DNA of 62,000 bases from Phoronis australis. Lineage: Eukaryota > Phoronida > Phoronidae. The stretch's first letter is position 1, and every line of letters begins with the position of its first letter. The notes beneath the pieces are model-generated. The model was not told where the DNA came from and made no database searches. It saw nothing but the letters and a program-made list of their open reading frames with translations. Both the position numbers and the translations under genes were made by a program. Shown piece after piece: positions 34,165 through 45,893 of this stretch. The stretch is taken from NCBI GenBank assembly GCA_002633005.1, contig NMRA01000031.1, positions 1 through 62,000 on the forward strand, written 5' to 3'.

Positions 34165-34325
34165 ATAGCAAACTCATGTGACTAATCGAGCAGGTTTCAA
34201 AGAATGAGTGAAGACATAGCAGCACCCCGTGTGTCTCCGGATTGCTACATACACACTGAGCATTCTAAAAGTCGAAACAGCAGAGAAACTGAATCCTTCG
34301 ACGCCATTTCTTGTAGATAATAAAA
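34165..34325 (-). pseudogene. Broken RING half-domain copy 2
   Basis: The minus strand starts with ATG at 34307 and reads MASKDSVSLLFRLLECSVCM followed by a stop, with the remainder of the RING start shifted in frame. The acceptor-like stretch before the ATG is TATTATCTACAAG, having lost CAG. Together with 34010-34148 and the functional exon start at 33979, it forms a three-step tandem array of about 160-170 bp period. Confidence 0.85.
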
Positions 34326-36780
34326 ACAAAATTTGAATTAGGCGTTTTTGAGGTGCTATGAAAAACAACGGGTAGTCATTTGCCAGACGAACAAGCCAAT
34401 TATAAGGCGGTTTACTAAGAATGTCGTTTATATATGATGGTGATGTAGCATCGCACTTGTCTACACTGTGTTTGTCAACCTTGTCAAATAGTTTACAAAA
34501 ATTGTTTTTTCAATGAAATTTTAAAGAATATTAGTAGATAGTTCGGGATGTAGACTACTTTCAATAGAATTTTTAAAAACTAATTTGAAGTGTTAAATGC
34601 ACATCACTCAAACTACATATTTTTAAAATCCTCCATGACCACAGAATAGGTGCACGAGTGCATTGCCCAGAAGTTCGTAATCATGTTATTTTTTTTCAAA
34701 AAGAGTGATATAGACATCTGAGGGTTACATGAAACTTTGAAAGTTAGCCACTGGAATAGTTTAATTTTTGCGTGACGTCAAATGCATTGTTCAAACGAAA
34801 AATTCCATCGTGATAATGTTACGCCATTGCTGCTATCCGGCACATAACTTTTATACAATCGAGTACTGGAATTCAACTTGAACGTATATGAATTATGTGA
34901 TCCGTGATTGATTAAAACGTTTGTTTCAAGCCTAGATACGAGTGATGTTCCTGGTATCAGCCAATCAAAATTGGTCAAGACTTTTTTTCCTTAAATTATA
35001 ATAAATAAAATGTCCCGATAGATCTTTCAAATTCGGCGCGCAAGATCAGACTTGACGGGCCCCAATATCACACTCGTGGTGGCTTACATGCTGTTGATAG
35101 GGACCACGTGACATGTGCAGCAGAGATATTCCTGGAGCCCGCCTTTGCGCCCTTGACGCATAAAAAACAAAAAGACGTAAGTACATTGCAGCAGTGTGTC
35201 CCCTGTGCGCATCTGTTAAAATGCAAAATTCATCCAAAAATGCAAGATTGAATGACGTGCAGAGTCATTTTCGATCAAAATTAAACTCTTGAAGACTTTG
35301 ACAGATTGGCTGCCTTTGTGAGTTGGCCTGCCAGATAACATGACTGTGTTCTTACTCCGCCACAGCTGAACAGTCCGTGTGAAGTCTTTGTCAGACTGCC
35401 TTTTTGTATGGAATTTTTAGATAAAATAAGTTTACATGAACATGCCTCTGTTCTTATTTTGATTGTCCTTGGGTTCCTGTTTCCTATGTTACCACTTTAT
35501 TTACAACTTTTTGAAAAAAGTACATATTTTATCGTTAGGTACGTTTATCATAAAATACGCCCAAAAGACCAGGATTCAAACCAAGGAGTGTAGAACAATA
35601 GGAGTGTCTACTCCTCATCTTGTCATTCGTCGCAATGGTTATCGGTCGAAAAACTAGCGCCCAAAGCGGCGAATAAGCAACACTAAGTTAGAGGCGGAGT
35701 CCGAACCCTGTAAACACTGATAAATTCACACTTTATGACGTAAACCAACATCCACTTATAATCGAATGAGAATGAAAATGTGCGTTTTAATCAATATTAA
35801 AGTGCATCTACTTTCATTCTCTTGAAGCTCCCTTCAAAAGCCATCATGGTTTTGTTTCATGCTTGAGTTCTTAATAAGGCAAATTACCGTTCCTCATAAC
35901 ATTTCATACCTGCATGGACTATATAATTTTAGTGATTGCTCCTGGGGGTTTAGGGGGGAGTTGCCCCCAAGTGCCAGCAAAGAAGGTACAAGGGAGGAGT
36001 GCAAATCACTAGGTAAAATCCTAATTGCATCATTCTTCCGATCATAACTGAAGTTTCGCCAACATGACCCGCCTCAACTGTTACTACGTATTACTTACAG
36101 TATACTTGCAGTTGATCGAGAGGTTGAGCGGAACGCAGAGTTTTGTCCCACGCACCTGAAGCCTTGTGAATGAATACCATTTGGCATCAAATGCCTCTTC
36201 TATTTATATACATGAAATGTGTACGTACCCGCACGGGGACAAACTCAAATGACCTGACTCGTGATAGATCGGTTTAATCTTATCATGAAAATCCTCTAAA
36301 ACAATTCACCTCATTGAGGTAACAACTACTGGTTAGCCTACTTCATTTGTAGTCTGTGCAATTTCTGTCACGTTCTTACATGTACTGATGTGTGGTATTC
36401 AAATGTTTAATTAAGAGTAGACCTACTTTGACGATTGAGGGAAATGTTTGTCTGATTAAAATCCACGACGATGTGTTCTTGAGACTGCTGCCATCTGGTT
36501 TTCTCGCTAGCTTCCTCAATGGGCGACTGTGGGATTATAAATTTGGAAATGATCAACAATTATCAATGCTATCAGGTGATTATTACAGCCAGTACATGAC
36601 TGACTGATAGTATCTCTGTCGCAGCGAATTGTGGGCACACATCAAAACAACAGGCTTGTCCATAATTTAGGTTTTTTAGTTCCGATTATCTAGAGGCATC
36701 TCACGAAAAATGAACGGGGAGGTCATTTGTCATCACCAGGCTTTCATTATTTTAGTTAAATAATGAATCGTTGTAATGAG
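34326..36780. other. Intergenic with dispersed repeats
   Basis: No gene recognised. Segment 34895-34985 recurs in altered form at 48000-48075 (TAGATACGA, CAATCAAAA landmarks). Segment 36230-36320 recurs near 48895-48965 (CTCAAATGACCTGACTCGTG), and 36540-36660 resembles 50370-50500. These are members of unclassified dispersed families. Confidence 0.4.
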
Positions 36781-37182
36781 TGACATTTGGTGAATAGACT
36801 GCTTGATGTCGACGAGAACAGAAACGATTACGACGACAACGTCCATGAAACCAACGTCAATCAACAGCCCGGTGACGATGCTATGACAACGTCGGCTACC
36901 ATGCCGTCAGCAACGTAAGCATACAGACTGCATGCGACCACAAACAGATAACACTGCCAATGACAACCAGGCCAATGCGAGTGAAAACGACGCCGCCCAC
37001 ACCAAAGTGGACGCTGACCGGCATGACGCCACTGCCGACGACGACAACAACGTATTCCTGCATGGTTCCATCGGCATCTGCTGATGCCGTCAAGAATACA
37101 ACTGATAATTACAGCGAAACTGTTGATGGTGGCGACGGCAATTTGGTCATGAAGACGGAAGCAATGAAGATCGATATATGAC
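36781..37182 (+). other. Low-complexity Asp/Asn/Thr-codon stretch, possible decayed coding
   Basis: Rich in GACGAC, AACG and related triplets. One frame begins DVDENRNDYDDNVHETNV and stops at 36917. A second frame then continues in similar composition (DNTANDNQANASENDAAHTK) until about 37080. This suggests either a frameshifted low-complexity coding region or a simple-sequence tract; no domain is seen. Confidence 0.25.
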
Positions 37183-38565
37183 TTTGTAGATTGTGATATT
37201 TAACGGTTGCTGATTTAATTTTTTGTAATATAATTATGGAATAAAATTCAGTTCAAATCTCCCAAAACGTTATAAATTATTAGTGTGAATACATGTAGAT
37301 ATCGTATTCAGTGAACCTATTCACTGTGACAGGATGTCGCTTGTCTTTGCAGTCAATATTTCTTGCGCTTGCACGTTGATGTCTTTGTGCATTTGGTTTA
37401 TCGAGTGCTTACAATGCATTCTTAGCACAGGAGCGCGTCCCACGTCATTGGCACATGATTAAACAATTTCCTCCGTGCACCATGCTTAACTCTGGCCAAC
37501 AGGCGCACTAAAACTGCTCCAGTTTCTGCTTTTGTCTTGAATATTAATCATTGCAACCAGTAACAACTAGATTTGTAGTACCTGATCAAATTTAGCGATG
37601 TGTGGTGTAACACACTTCGACAAATGTGATACCGCGTCTATATAGGAATTTATCTTCCGCGTAGCATCATTCGCCACCTCTGAATCGCCTGAACTGAATT
37701 TTTGTTCACAAGTACATGTATGGATGAGATGGGCTAAATTTTCAAAAAATAAAGAGGCAGAAACTATGGTTCAGTAGCCGCCACATTAATCAATTGGAAA
37801 ACCAATCACTGACGTCGTTTCATATAATACACTGAATTCCGTTATTGAACATATAAAACGAACACCGAACATCTATTTAGTTAACGGCACATAAACATGT
37901 TTTATTACGGAATACAAAAGTGACATCAAAGATGCAAATATAAATATAAGATATCGAATATAACTACATCAAGCCTAATCTTTTAACACTAATTTTGCAA
38001 CTCATAACAAGCCATATCCCAACTGGGCGTTTTGTGTTTGGTTAAATATTAACGCAGTTAGCCGTCGTGACCAATCACAAATCGCGTTATGTACTTAGAT
38101 AGCAGACAAATGCCACTCCCCAAAAATGAATAGAAAAAGGGAAACCTTAGACTAACGTGTTCCATAGGTCCTTAAAATTGGCCCATAGATTCGAAATGAC
38201 TCATAACATTTGAGGAATGTATAAAATGTTCCCTGCGTCACGTAGTGTTGGCAACGTGTTTTTGCAGTTGTATATCTCGTCAATAAATATATTTCCTTTC
38301 ATGACTTTACATGCGCGCATCCAGGGGCGCTCGGGCCCCCCATTTTGGCGAAGTGGGCAAAAAGGTCCGCCTCTGGGAAACAAAAAGTCCGAGAAAATAA
38401 GACTAAACAAGCACAAACGCGCACTTCGCAGTGGTGCCCTGTTTTCTTATTTTTTTTAGTCCGCCCGCTGTTTTATTAGAAAAAAGTTCCACAACGTCAG
38501 GAGTTCGAGGCCCCTCATATTGAAGGCTGGGTGCGCACATGCTTTAATAGGATATACAGCCTGTT
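37183..38565. other. Intergenic, nothing firm
   Basis: AT-rich and without recognisable coding. Around 38315-38370 a GC-rich patch resembles MITE ends but lacks a partner. Confidence 0.3.
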
Positions 38566-38940
38566 TTAAACCCTTTTCTGTTTTGTTGATATCAACCAAT
38601 CTTCATTCTGTCCCCTTCTAAGGCACCATTGGCGTCTTACTTGTGTGATAAAAGCAATTTTCAAATAAATTGTCACAAGTGGTGTCACAAAAAGATAATA
38701 TCGTTCTTTGTAGTCTTTTCCTAGAGTTGTCGAGCAACTCGTCCAAAGCGTATGTCGCGATTGCCCTTTTATCAAACTATGCAAGTTTTCAAAATTTGAC
38801 ATACACTTTTGAGGGTCACCGTTGACGCGTGTCAAACTTTGTTGAGCAATCTGAGAACCATTACACAGTGTTTTATGATAAATTGTGAATTCACTCGCAT
38901 CGTCTGGGAAAACTTTATTATAGCATGTTCCAGAAGCCAT
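38566..38940 (-). CDS. Unassigned open frame (124 codons)
   Basis: Starts MASGTCYNKVFPDDASEF at 38940. A possible donor (CAA/GTAAGA) falls after the ITQ residues near 38638, so the true coding part may be about 101 residues, containing FVTPLVTIYLKIAFI, a hydrophobic stretch. No domain is recognised. Its length is only modestly above chance for this AT-rich DNA, so it may not be a gene. Confidence 0.22.
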   Translation of the reverse strand: MASGTCYNKVFPDDASEFTIYHKTLCNGSQIAQQSLTRVNGDPQKCMSNFENLHSLIKGQSRHTLWTSCSTTLGKDYKERYYLFVTPLVTIYLKIAFITQVRRQWCLRRGQNEDWLISTKQKRV

Positions 38941-38999
38941 GATTTATATTTATAGTTTTTCAAATTTTTAATTGTTACTTATTCGCAATCCAACTCCAG

Positions 39000-39340
39000 G
39001 CTCTCAAGTACCCGTCATGGACGGCACAGCACTGAAAAAGTGAGGGCTATAGCCCCCCACCCCCTCTGTGGTGCACCGCCCATAGTTCTTGGGCCTCGCA
39101 GCATTGAAAAAAAGTGGGGGCTATAGCTACCCTCCCCCCCCGAGCCCTATGGTGCGCCGCCTATCAGTGCTGTAGTGGTAAAATTAGAGGTAAGTAGGCG
39201 CCCAAATCCTACCGTACCACCTTGAGCACTGAGCGTAACTTTCGGTGCGTAGACGCTACGTTCAAATATCAAAAGGTGGTTGGCTACCCCTACGTGCGCC
39301 TACCCCCCACTACAGCACTGCCGCCTATGCCCGTGACAGA
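39000..39340. repeat. Two-unit GC-rich tandem repeat hosting a MITE
   Basis: Unit 1 begins near 39018 with CACAGCACTGAAAAAGTGAG and unit 2 near 39097 with CGCAGCATTGAAAAAAAGTG. Both continue with GGGCTATAGC and C-rich sequence and end in GGTG(C)(A/G)CCGCC. The MITE at 39165-39320 is inserted at the end of unit 2. Confidence 0.6.
39165..39320. mobile_element. hAT-like MITE (156 bp) with perfect 8-bp target duplication
   Basis: The ends CAGTGCTGTAGTGG (39165-39178) and CCACTACAGCACTG (39307-39320) are exact 14-bp inverted repeats, followed inward by a second shared GTAGGCGC block. CCGCCTAT flanks both sides (39157-39164, 39321-39328). The CAGTG start and 8-bp duplication fit hAT elements. No coding. 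Confidence 0.9.
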
Positions 39341-40155
39341 AGTACTGCGCACCAGAGAATGCCATACACGAGCTATGTCACGTGATAGTTCAAAATGTGG
39401 TTTTGCTTTGAGTGGCCAGGCAAAATAAAAGACGGTTCAATAATTTGGTTTCAGATGTAAGGCCAATCAGAAATTTTGATGGCACCTGGTGTATCAAACC
39501 GTTTATGCTCGGAATGAAGTAAATTGCCAGTAGACATCACAAACACATGAATTAAAAGAGCAACTACATCTCACCATCAGGGTCATTATAGTAAAATGTG
39601 CGTGCTAGAAAAGGGTCAAACAGTGACAGCAAGTTGATAAGCGCTCAGACAGTGGGTGTAACACAACACACGGTGGAAAGCCTACAAATCAATATAGCGG
39701 AACAGAGGCAGCACCATTCAAGTTTTTCATAACTGATCAACAGGCTCCAGAATGTTTAACCGAACTGGGTCATTTTCTACAAAGCGAAGGATGGTATTAT
39801 TTTTTATTTCTTAAGTAGCTATTTTCCGGCCATACTGATGTAGAAAACTAAAAAACTCGGGCGTGTTAATGTAGTGAGTAAGGATAGGAGGTTTTTACAA
39901 GCTAAAAACAGCATTTACACTCCTAATAACTTATTTCTTCAACGATCAAACATAGATTTAAGAACATTTTTTACAGTTTCTCTCTTTTCCAAAAACAAAT
40001 TAAAAAGCTTTTGTTGGAAACGATTCAAGCTGTTGTGCGATTCAAACTAATAAGTATTTTTTTCAAAATAAACAAAAATTTCCTGTCAAAACTATCCGCT
40101 ATGAATTTTATTTTCAGTGTTTTAGCGCAATTTGATTGACGCTATCGTGCGGCTT
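39341..40155. other. Intergenic, nothing recognised
   Basis: No TRIM sequence continues here past the truncated C-terminus of the neighbouring gene, and no mobile-element ends were found. Confidence 0.35.
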
Positions 40156-41733
40156 TCAAAAATGAGCTACGTGAACAAAACTGAAATACATGTATCTCAC
40201 TACATTTGGTGTCCTCTGCCCCACCACCAGATGTCCAGAGTTCTCATCCACACATATGTAGTGTGGTGAGAACTCACTCAAGCCCAGAGAGCGGGCGTCT
40301 ACTTGACGATGTGTCTTACATTCAAAGTCTGTGAATATCACCCGTCCACCCTCTGTGTCTGCCACTAGCAGTTGGTCCATGTGACACGTAATATAACCGC
40401 TATACTCATACACACCTGGGTAGACCTTCATCAGTCTACCAGCGGGGTCATACTTCACAACACCGTGAATGCCGTCGTCGGTGATGAAGATCTCACCAAG
40501 TCTACTACACGTCAAATCACGAGGGGACTGCAGTTGGTGTTGCGTGTTGGCTAACCTGAATTTCAATTTCTTCTTATTTCTGTCAAATACCTTGACGGTC
40601 CGGTTATTTATATCCGAAACAATTAACACCCCATCACCCATTGCTAGTCCCCAACACCAATTAAAGCGGTCATTCTTCCTTTCCCACCAACTCAGGCTGC
40701 TAAATCTCCGCTCAAGTTGAACAGCTTCTTTAACAGCAGGTAAAGGGTTCACAGGGTGGACAAGTGATGTACTCAAAACTGCAACGTTTGTTGCTAAATT
40801 AGGAGAAATTTTGCATGAAACATGTTTGTTTTCTGACATTGTGACGATATTACCAGACGTAGCTCGAATTACAAATTTCGCAGCCTTTATCTTAAATAGC
40901 GTTTTTTTCACCGTTGTCTCAAGTTGACCAACGTTAAGATTTTCAAGAAGTGACTTGATATCATCAAATTGTTGCAGTTTCTGGGCGTCGTGACATGACT
41001 GAAGAACATTATTTGCATGCTCTAAAACATCTGCAAACTTTGCCCTGTTCAGTTCAGCCTCGTCACAAGCAGCTTCTGCCTGTTTTCTGGCCGCCTCTAC
41101 TTGTTCATCCAACTCAACAATAGCCTTCTCTTCATTAACCTTGACTTGACGAGTGATCTCTGCCAAGAACTCGCTGTACATGCGATGTATCTCACTCTTG
41201 CAAGACTTTTGCTGTTCAGATAAACTTTCAAGAACTTTCTGTCGTTCGTCGTACAACTTTTCCCAATGCTCCTTAACTTCATTTTGAGGCTTCAACATTT
41301 TGATAATAGCTTCAGTGGCCTCTTTTGCAACAGCATCAAAATCTTTCAGTTTGTGTTGATTATGGTTCGAAGTGATGCAACGTGAACATATAGGTACCTT
41401 GCATTGTTCACAGTAAAATTCCAATATCCTCCCTTCATGAATTGAACAATGCATTTTATTCATGCGGTCGTTATTCGAAACAATATCACTGATTCCGGCA
41501 AGAACAAAGTGATGCTGGAAGCCTGTAGCACCTTCGCTTGGAACAGGAAATTGTCTTTTGCACAGCGGACATGGAAATGTCCCACTTCTCCCTTGCTCCG
41601 TCATGTGACTGTTCAAGCAGGTTGCGCAGAATGAGTGAAGACATGGCAGCACCCTGTGGTCTCTAGATTGCTCCATACACACGGGGCACTCCAGAAGTCC
41701 ACGCAGTTGTTGAACTGGATCGTTCGACGCCAT
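40156..41733 (-). CDS. TRIM-NHL RING E3 ligase, C-terminally truncated (525 aa)
   Basis: Same RING, B-box2, coiled coil and propeller order as the gene at 32159-33979: ECPVCMEQSRDHRVLPCLHS at the start, a complete B-box2 with all eight ligands, then NHL phrases such as LTCSRLGEIFITDDGIHG. Homology stops at about 40211 after HLVVGQRTP, and an unrelated 15-residue tail ends at 40156. About 90 residues, roughly the last two blades, are missing relative to the complete paralogue, so the propeller could not close normally. Start is ATG at 41733 with CTATCTACAG just upstream (probable acceptor). Very close to the copy at 43325-44733. It could be a pseudogene, a truncated but working protein, or it may splice to an exon not recognised. 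Confidence 0.85.
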   Translation of the reverse strand: MASNDPVQQLRGLLECPVCMEQSRDHRVLPCLHSFCATCLNSHMTEQGRSGTFPCPLCKRQFPVPSEGATGFQHHFVLAGISDIVSNNDRMNKMHCSIHEGRILEFYCEQCKVPICSRCITSNHNQHKLKDFDAVAKEATEAIIKMLKPQNEVKEHWEKLYDERQKVLESLSEQQKSCKSEIHRMYSEFLAEITRQVKVNEEKAIVELDEQVEAARKQAEAACDEAELNRAKFADVLEHANNVLQSCHDAQKLQQFDDIKSLLENLNVGQLETTVKKTLFKIKAAKFVIRATSGNIVTMSENKHVSCKISPNLATNVAVLSTSLVHPVNPLPAVKEAVQLERRFSSLSWWERKNDRFNWCWGLAMGDGVLIVSDINNRTVKVFDRNKKKLKFRLANTQHQLQSPRDLTCSRLGEIFITDDGIHGVVKYDPAGRLMKVYPGVYEYSGYITCHMDQLLVADTEGGRVIFTDFECKTHRQVDARSLGLSEFSPHYICVDENSGHLVVGQRTPNVVRYMYFSFVHVAHF

Positions 41734-42912
41734 GTCCTGTAGATAGTACAAACAACATTAAAATTAGGTGTTTTTGAGATGCTATGAAAAAACAACGGTT
41801 AGTAATTTGCCAAAAAACAAGCCAATTATCAGGTCTCCCTGAGAAAGCGACCTATATATGTACCGGCGATTTTACTAAAAATGTCGTTTAGGTGTATCAT
41901 CATACCTTTCAGAACTTGTTACCTGATAAGTTAAACTATCATCCACGGGGTGATCAACACTGAAAAATAGAAGACTTCTTACTGGTGAAGCTGAAGCAGA
42001 ACGAGTCCTAGAAAAGAAAAAAGAGACTGCATTTAGTGCAATGTGTGAAACAGACTGTTTACCTGCCGTGCTAAATTTACATACAATAGAAAATTGCCAA
42101 ACTTGCCTGGAAGTGACGTCATTGATGGAAGCCTTTGCATGAGCTTTGTACACAGAATAGCAGCTATCAGAGAAAGGGGCTAACTATTTTTACCCCCTGA
42201 TCGCGCATATTGCCAACTCACTTCTATAGAAGTAAATGGTTTCTACGACTTGAGAGTGTTCTATGCGTAAAAGTACGGGTGCTTTAATCATAATGTATGA
42301 ATTTGAAAGTAAGTTTTCGTGGCTTTGAAGTCTTTCTTGATTCACCTTCAGTACAGTCATACCGTGCTGAGTTTGAAAGTAAATAAAACCACTTGTTCAA
42401 TTTTCTCGTATTTTTTACACGCTCTTTAGCGGCAAAGATGACGAATTTCGAACTTAAAGTCCGTATGTCAAAGGGCAATCTAGTTCAAAATCTTGAAAAT
42501 AGATACCAAATTAAGTAATAATGTAACATGGCATAATGTTCACATCCATTGTTATCAAACTAAAAGTCTTTTTGAGCACAATGAACCTCGCCCCATATCG
42601 GAAAATCCTCGACTATTCCCACCTATTTCCGTGACCTGAGTTCTTGTGTGTCAGTTCAGGAATGATTTCTGAATGTCGGCCATATTGTCCTTGAAAACGT
42701 ATTGACATCACCGTGAGCGTTAATGCGTTGTTACTTTGTTTGGGTGTTTATAATTCCCATTTTGTTTTTTATACAAACTTGATATTTTTGTCCAAATTTT
42801 ACCTGTTAGTTGCACATGAAGAATGGTATCAGTGGCGGATTTAGAGGGGGGCCAAGGGGGCCATGGCCCCCTATGCCCCCCCCCCTATAATTCTCCCAGA
42901 TTCCATTTGGCA
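41734..42912. repeat. Tandem segmental duplication, copy A (TRIM upstream region)
   Basis: The 1.2 kb upstream of the truncated TRIM gene is nearly identical to 44734-45893 upstream of the next TRIM gene, including the GGCGGATTTAG MITE at its far end. Together with the coding parts this makes a duplicated unit of about 3.0 kb (start codons 41733 and 44733). No coding in the flank. Confidence 0.9.
42835..42912. mobile_element. MITE, left part only (cut by assembly gap)
   Basis: Begins CAGTGGCGGATTTAGAGG after TGGTAT and reaches ATTCCATTTGGCA before the N run. The same sequence is complete at 45826-45985. Confidence 0.7.
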
Positions 42913-43324
42913 NNNNNNNNNNNNNNNNNNNNNNNNNNNNNNNNNNNNNNNNNNNNNNNNNNNNNNNNNNNNNNNNNNNNNNNNNNNNNNNNNNNNNNNN
43001 NNNNNNNNNNNNNNNNNNNNNNNNNNNNNNNNNNNNNNNNNNNNNNNNNNNNNNNNNNNNNNNNNNNNNNNNNNNNNNNNNNNNNNNNNNNNNNNNNNNN
43101 NNNNNNNNNNNNNNNNNNNNNNNNNNNNNNNNNNNNNNNNNNNNNNNNNNNNNNNNNNNNNNNNNNNNNNNNNNNNNNNNNNNNNNNNNNNNNNNNNNNN
43201 NNNNNNNNNNNNNNNNNNNNNNNNNNNNNNNNNNNNNNNNNNNNNNNNNNNNNNNNNNNNNNNNNNNNNNNNNNNNNNNNNNNNNNNNNNNNNNNNNNNN
43301 NNNNNNNNNNNNNNNNNNNNNNNN
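42913..43324. other. Assembly gap (412 N)
   Basis: A run of N lies between a MITE and the C-terminal part of a TRIM-NHL gene. Open frames reported across it are meaningless. The true length is unknown. Confidence 0.99.
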
Positions 43325-44733
43325 AAGTCTGTGAATATCACCCGTCCACCCTCTGTGTCTGCCACTAGCAGTTGGTCGTTGTGACATGTAATATAACCTC
43401 TATACTCATATACACCTGGGTAGACCTTCATCAGTCTACCTTCGGGGTCATACTTGACAACACCGTGAATGCCGTCGTCGGTGATGAAGATCTCACCAAG
43501 TCTACTACACGTCAAATCACGAGGAGACTGCAGTTGGTGTTGCGTGTAGGTTAACCTGAATTTCAATTTCTTCTTATTTCTGTCAAATACCTTGACGGTC
43601 CGGTTATTTATGTCCGAAACAATTAACACCCCATCACCCATTGCTAGTCCCCAACACCAATTAAAGCGGTCATTCTTCCTTTCCCACCAACTCAGGCTGC
43701 TAAAGCTCCCTTCAAGTTGAACAGCTTCTTTAACAGCAGGTAAAGGGTTCACAGGGTGGACAAGTGATGTACTCAAAACTGCAACGTTTGTTGCTAAATT
43801 AGGAGAAATTTTGCATGAAACATGTTTGTTTTCTGACATCGTGACGATATTTCCAGACATAGCTCGAATTACAAATTTCGCAGCCTTTATCTTAAATAGC
43901 GGTTTTTTCACCTTTGTCTCAAGTTGACCAACGTTAAGATTTTCAAGAAGTGACTTGATATCATCAAATTGTTGCAGTTTCTGGGCGTCGTGACATGACT
44001 GAAGAACATTACTTGCATGCTCTAAAACATTTGCAAATTTTCCCCTGTTCAGTTCAGCCTCGTCACAAGCAGCTTCTGCCTGTTTTCTGGCTGCCTCTAC
44101 TTGTTCATCCAACTCAACAATAGCCTTCTCTTCATTAACCTTGACTTGACGAGTGATCTCTGTCAAGAACTCGCTGTACATGCGATGTATCTCACTCTTG
44201 CAAGACTTTTGCTGTTGAGATAAACTTTCAATAATTTTCTGTCGTTCGTCGCACAACTTTTCCCAATGCTCCTTAACTTCATTTTGAGGCTTTAACATTT
44301 TGATAATGGCTTCAGTGGCCTCTTTTGCAGCAACGTCTAAATCTTTCAGTTTGTGTTGATTATGGTTCGAAGTGATGCAACGTGTGCATATGGGTACCTT
44401 GCATTGTTCACAGTAAAATTCCAAAATTCGCCCTTCGTGAATTGAACAATGCATTTTGTTCGTGCTGTTAGTATTCGAAACAATGTCACAGATACTGGCA
44501 AGAACAAAGTTATGCTGGAAGCCAGTAGCACCTTCGCATGGAACGGGAAATTGTCTTTTGCACAGCGGACATGGAAATGTCCCACTTCTCCCTTGCTCCG
44601 TCATGTGACTGTTCAAGCAGGTTGCGCAGAATGAGTGAAGACATGGCAACACCCTGTGGTCTTTAGATTGCTCCATACACACGGGGCACTCTAGAAATCC
44701 ACGCAGTTGTTTAGCTGGATCGTTCGACGCCAT
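43325..44733 (-). CDS. TRIM-NHL RING E3 ligase, C-terminus lost in gap
   Basis: ATG at 44733 begins MASNDPAKQLRGFLECPVCM. A complete RING, B-box2 (TRCITSNHNQHK), coiled coil and the first propeller blades are present. The visible frame ends at GRVIFTD where the N run starts, about 470 residues. It is near-identical to the 40156-41733 gene, with differences such as GFLECPVCMEQSK for GLLECPVCMEQSR. The sequence before the ATG ends CTATCTACAG, an acceptor-like site. Whether this copy is full-length or truncated like its twin is hidden by the gap. Confidence 0.88.
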
Positions 44734-45893
44734 GTCCTGTAGATAGTACGAACAACATTAAAATTAGGTGTTTTTGAGATGCTATGAAAAAACAACGGTT
44801 AGTAATTTGCCAAAAAAAAACCCAGCCAATTATCAGGTCTCCCTGAGAAAGCGACCTATATATGTACTGGCGATTTTACTAAAAATGTCGTTTAGGTGTA
44901 TCATCATACCTTTCAGAACTTGTTACCTGATAAGTTTAACTATCATCCACGGGGTGATCAACACTGAAAAACAGAAGACGTCTTACTGGTGAAGCTGAAG
45001 CAGAACGAGTCCTAGAAAAGAAAACGAGACTGCATTTAGTGCATTATGTGAAACAGACTGTTTACCTGCCGTGCTACATTTACATACAGTAGAAAATTGC
45101 CAAACTTGCCTGGAAGTGACGTCATTGATGGAAGCCTTTGCATGAGCTTTGTACACACAATATCAGAGAAAGGGGCTAACTATTTTACCCCCTGATCGCA
45201 CATACTGCCAACTCACTTCTATAGAAGTAACTGGTTTCTGCGACTTGAGGGTGTTCTGTGCGTAAAAGTACGGGTGCTTTAATCATAATGTATGAATTTG
45301 AAAGTAAGTTTTCGTGGCTTTAAAGTCTTTCTTGATTCACCTTCAGTACAGTCATACCGTGCTGAGTTTGAAAGTAAATAAAACCACTTGTTCAATTTTC
45401 TCGTATTTTTTACACGCTCTTTAGCGGCAAAGATGAGGAATTTCGAACTTAAAGTCCGTATCTCAGAGGGCAATCTAGTTCAAAAACTTGAAAATAGATA
45501 CCAAATTACGTAATAATGTAACATCGCATAATGTTCACATCCATTGTTATCAAACTAAAAGCCTTTTTGAGCACAATGAACCTCGCCCCATATCGGAAAA
45601 TCCTCGACTATTCCCGTCTATTTCCGTGACCTGAGTTCTTGTGTGTCAGTTCAGGAATGATTTCTGAATGTCGGCCATATTGTCCTTGAAAACGTATTCA
45701 CATCATCGTGAGCGTTAATGCGTTGTTACTTTGTTTGGGTGTTTTTAATTCTCATTTTGGTTTTTTATACAAACTTGATATTTGTTGTCCAAATTTTACC
45801 TGTTAGTTGCACATGAAGAATGGTATCAGAAGCGGATTTAGAGGGGGCCAAGGGGGCCATGGCCCCCCTAAAATTCTCCCAGATTCCATTTGG
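44734..45893. repeat. Tandem segmental duplication, copy B
   Basis: Partner of 41734-42912. Landmarks shared in order: AATTATCAGGTCTCCCTGAG, TCATCCACGGGGTGATCAAC, GTGACGTCATTGATGGAAG, CCTCGCCCCATATCGGAAAA. Small indels and scattered substitutions separate the copies. Confidence 0.9.

Noticed and set aside
42806-43387. Long open frames running across the N stretch
   Set aside because: They exist only because undetermined bases cannot contain stops; the ends belong to a MITE and to a TRIM gene.
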